Shown in pieces: positions 6,184-7,569 of a DNA stretch of 7,569 nt. Position numbers and translations under genes: made by a program. The stretch spans positions 1-7,569 of the forward strand of contig JASHVP010000199.1 of the NCBI GenBank assembly GCA_030044475.1, in the 5' to 3' direction. The stretch's first letter is position 1, and every line of letters starts with the position of its first letter. A model generated the notes under the pieces. It did no database searches. It had not been told where the DNA came from and was given only the letters and a program-made list of their open reading frames with translations. The stretch comes from Thermoplasmata archaeon. Lineage in GTDB: Archaea > Thermoplasmatota > Thermoplasmata > Lutacidiplasmatales > UBA184.

Positions 6184-6720
6184 TCAGTCGGCGTATTCCT
6201 CCTCCCGTCGCCGCCGCAGTTCGGCGTCGCGCGCGCGGAGCTCGGAGAGCCGTTCCCGGATCTCGGTCGACCGCGGGCCATTGGGCGCTCCGGCGCTCAG
6301 TTCCCGGTCGAGACGTCGCTCCTCCCGGCCGATTCGGTCGAGCTCTCGGGTGAGCTCCCATGCCCCCTCTTCGGATCGGAGGGACGGGGGGGACGGCCGC
6401 GGCGGCGCGCGGGCGAACGCTCCGCGGACGGCGGCCGCCGCGAGGGCGACGGCCGCGACCCCGGCCAGCGCGATCTCGAGCTGCGGGTCGGTCCAGGCCG
6501 CCTGGAACCCCGTGGGGGAGAGCAGCAGGAAGGACCCGACGAGGACGGTCAGGACCACGCTGAGCACGAACGAGAGGGTCGCCTCCTCCACGGCTCGTCG
6601 GAGCGCGCCCGGACCGCTCAACCGCCACTCGGGGAAGACGGCGCGCGTGAGGGCATACCCCGGAACGACGAACAGGAGCAGGCCGCCGACGACGGCCTCC
6701 GGGAGCTGAAGGACCGCCAT
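6184..6720 (-). CDS. Small three-helix membrane protein with charged helical tail, DUF1616-like N-terminus
   Basis: Function unknown. The 178-residue protein has three probable membrane helices at about 7-24, 46-69 and 80-98. The first segment, VVGGLLLFVVPGYALTRAVFP, resembles the start of archaeal DUF1616 membrane proteins, which are usually longer; this is a recognition from memory. A Pro-rich hinge (105-113) leads to a highly charged Glu/Arg/Leu tail (116-178). A break at SAGAPNGP (142-149) divides the tail into two helices that could form a hairpin or coiled coil. The start ATG has a GGAG sequence 10 nt upstream. It lies 15 bp after srp54 and 34 bp before pth2, so the three are probably cotranscribed. 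The topology could place the tail in the cytoplasm if the N-terminus is outside; this is inference. Confidence 0.8.
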   Translation of the reverse strand: MAVLQLPEAVVGGLLLFVVPGYALTRAVFPEWRLSGPGALRRAVEEATLSFVLSVVLTVLVGSFLLLSPTGFQAAWTDPQLEIALAGVAAVALAAAAVRGAFARAPPRPSPPSLRSEEGAWELTRELDRIGREERRLDRELSAGAPNGPRSTEIRERLSELRARDAELRRRREEEYAD

Positions 6721-6735
6721 CCGGGCCCCGCTCCG

Positions 6736-7569
6736 TCACTCCGCGGGCGCCTCGCCCGACCCGAACTGCTTCTCGAGCTGCCGACGCAGGCGGCGGTTCG
6801 AGACGAGCCCGTGCGCCGCCTTCCGCGTCGTCTCGTACTGCTTCAGTAGGGCCCGAACCTCCTGCGGCCTCTGGCCGCTCCCCCGCGCGATCCGGTGGAC
6901 CCGCTCCGACTTGATCAGCGCCGCGTCGGAGAGCTCGTCGGCGTTCATCGAGTCGAGGATCGCCCGGTACCGGCGCAGACGCAGCTGGGTCTGGTCGAGC
7001 TGCTTCTCGTCCATCTTCGCCGCGCCCATCGTCGGGAACATCGATAGCAGCTTCGAGAACGACCCCATCTCGCCGAGCGAGGCGAGCTGGGAGCGCATGT
7101 CGCGGAGGGTGAACCGCCCGGACATCAGGTTCTTGGCGGCGGTCTCCGCCGCCTCCTTGTCCGAGAGCTCCTCGAACCGCTCGAGCAGCGTCTGGATGTC
7201 GCCCATCCCGAGCAGGCGGGAGACGAAGCGGGTCGGCTCGAACCGCTCCAGCTCGTCGAGATGTTCGCCGGTCCCGAGGAACAGGATCGGCGCGCCGCTC
7301 ACGGCGACGGCCGAGAGCGCTCCCCCGCCCTTCGCCGAACCGTCGAGCTTCGTCACGATGACGCCCGTCAGCCCGACGGCCTTGTGGAACGCCTCGGCGC
7401 TCCGGCCGGCCGTCTGCCCCATCGCCGCGTCGAGGACGAGCAGCACCTCGTCCGGCTGGGCCGCCGCCTTCACGCGCTGCAATTCGGCGATCAGCTCCGC
7501 GTCGATCCCGCTCCGACCGGCCGTGTCGACCAGGACGGCCAGGTGCGGGGGAAACTGGGCGAGCGCCTC
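6736..7569 (-). CDS. srp54: Signal recognition particle GTPase SRP54 (C-terminal part, partial)
   Basis: SRP54 binds signal sequences and 7S RNA and delivers ribosomes to the membrane receptor FtsY. The window holds the last 277 residues; about 165 N-terminal residues (the N domain and the first GTP-binding motifs) lie beyond the right edge. Visible in order are the G3 motif DTAGR (15-19), the G4 motif TKLDGSAKGG (73-82) and the hinge SRLLGMGD (117-124). The M domain starts with TLRDM (about 144) and includes the RNA-binding RIARGSG (216-222). The C-terminus is short and basic, ending GSGEAPAE. A TTG at 7482 that could be taken as a start is an internal Leu codon, since the conserved G-domain continues upstream of it to the edge. 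It is the first gene here of a probable srp54-membrane protein-pth2 transcript. Confidence 0.97.
   Translation of the reverse strand, partial: EALAQFPPHLAVLVDTAGRSGIDAELIAELQRVKAAAQPDEVLLVLDAAMGQTAGRSAEAFHKAVGLTGVIVTKLDGSAKGGGALSAVAVSGAPILFLGTGEHLDELERFEPTRFVSRLLGMGDIQTLLERFEELSDKEAAETAAKNLMSGRFTLRDMRSQLASLGEMGSFSKLLSMFPTMGAAKMDEKQLDQTQLRLRRYRAILDSMNADELSDAALIKSERVHRIARGSGQRPQEVRALLKQYETTRKAAHGLVSNRRLRRQLEKQFGSGEAPAE

Noticed and set aside
6150..6281. Possible 44-residue N-terminal extension of Pth2
   Set aside because: It would overlap the upstream gene by 98 bp, lacks similarity to the family and makes the protein much longer than normal Pth2.
1..7569. Search for a defence island, CRISPR array, retroelement, insertion sequence or biosynthetic cluster
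   Set aside because: All genes with recognisable products belong to peptide uptake or protein synthesis and targeting. No direct repeat array, terminal inverted repeats, transposase or nuclease motifs were seen.

Overview
The window looks like a GC-rich archaeal chromosome, most likely a member of Thermoplasmatota. Four things support this. An archaeal-type peptidyl-tRNA hydrolase (Pth2) lies near an SRP54 GTPase. TATA/BRE-like promoter elements are present instead of bacterial -35/-10 boxes. The solute-binding protein has a C-terminal membrane anchor and many N-glycosylation sequons. It also carries ESGLPSG-SW surface repeats, which I associate from memory with Thermoplasmata extracellular proteins. 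The order or genus cannot be decided from this sequence.

Left part (1-1474, minus strand): a peptide-type ABC importer permease pair, dppB (complete) followed by dppC (cut by the window edge). The two are 9 bp apart and probably translationally coupled. Middle (1475-1867): a divergent intergenic region with one promoter facing each way. Right of it (1868-5701, plus strand) is a 1277-residue peptide-binding protein of the DppA/OppA (SBP family 5) type. It has a Sec signal peptide, a cysteine-paired binding domain, five tandem beta-rich repeats, one C-terminal transmembrane helix and a Pro/Ser-rich cytoplasmic tail. A strong hairpin with a T-rich tract follows it. The binding protein would capture peptides at the cell surface and deliver them to the DppBC channel. 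The ATPase subunits are not in the window and may follow dppC.

Right part (5808-7569, minus strand): a converging cluster of srp54 (3' part), a small three-helix membrane protein resembling the N-terminus of DUF1616 proteins with an added charged helical tail, and pth2. The short gaps (15 and 34 bp) suggest one transcript. It joins a protein-targeting factor and a ribosome-rescue enzyme with an uncharacterised membrane protein.

I see no mobile element, CRISPR array, tRNA, rRNA or defence system. The most notable features are the architecture and cysteine pairing of the binding protein, a cUUCGg hairpin at the predicted 5' end of its mRNA, and the uncharacterised membrane protein between srp54 and pth2. 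None of these amounts to a demonstrated new system.
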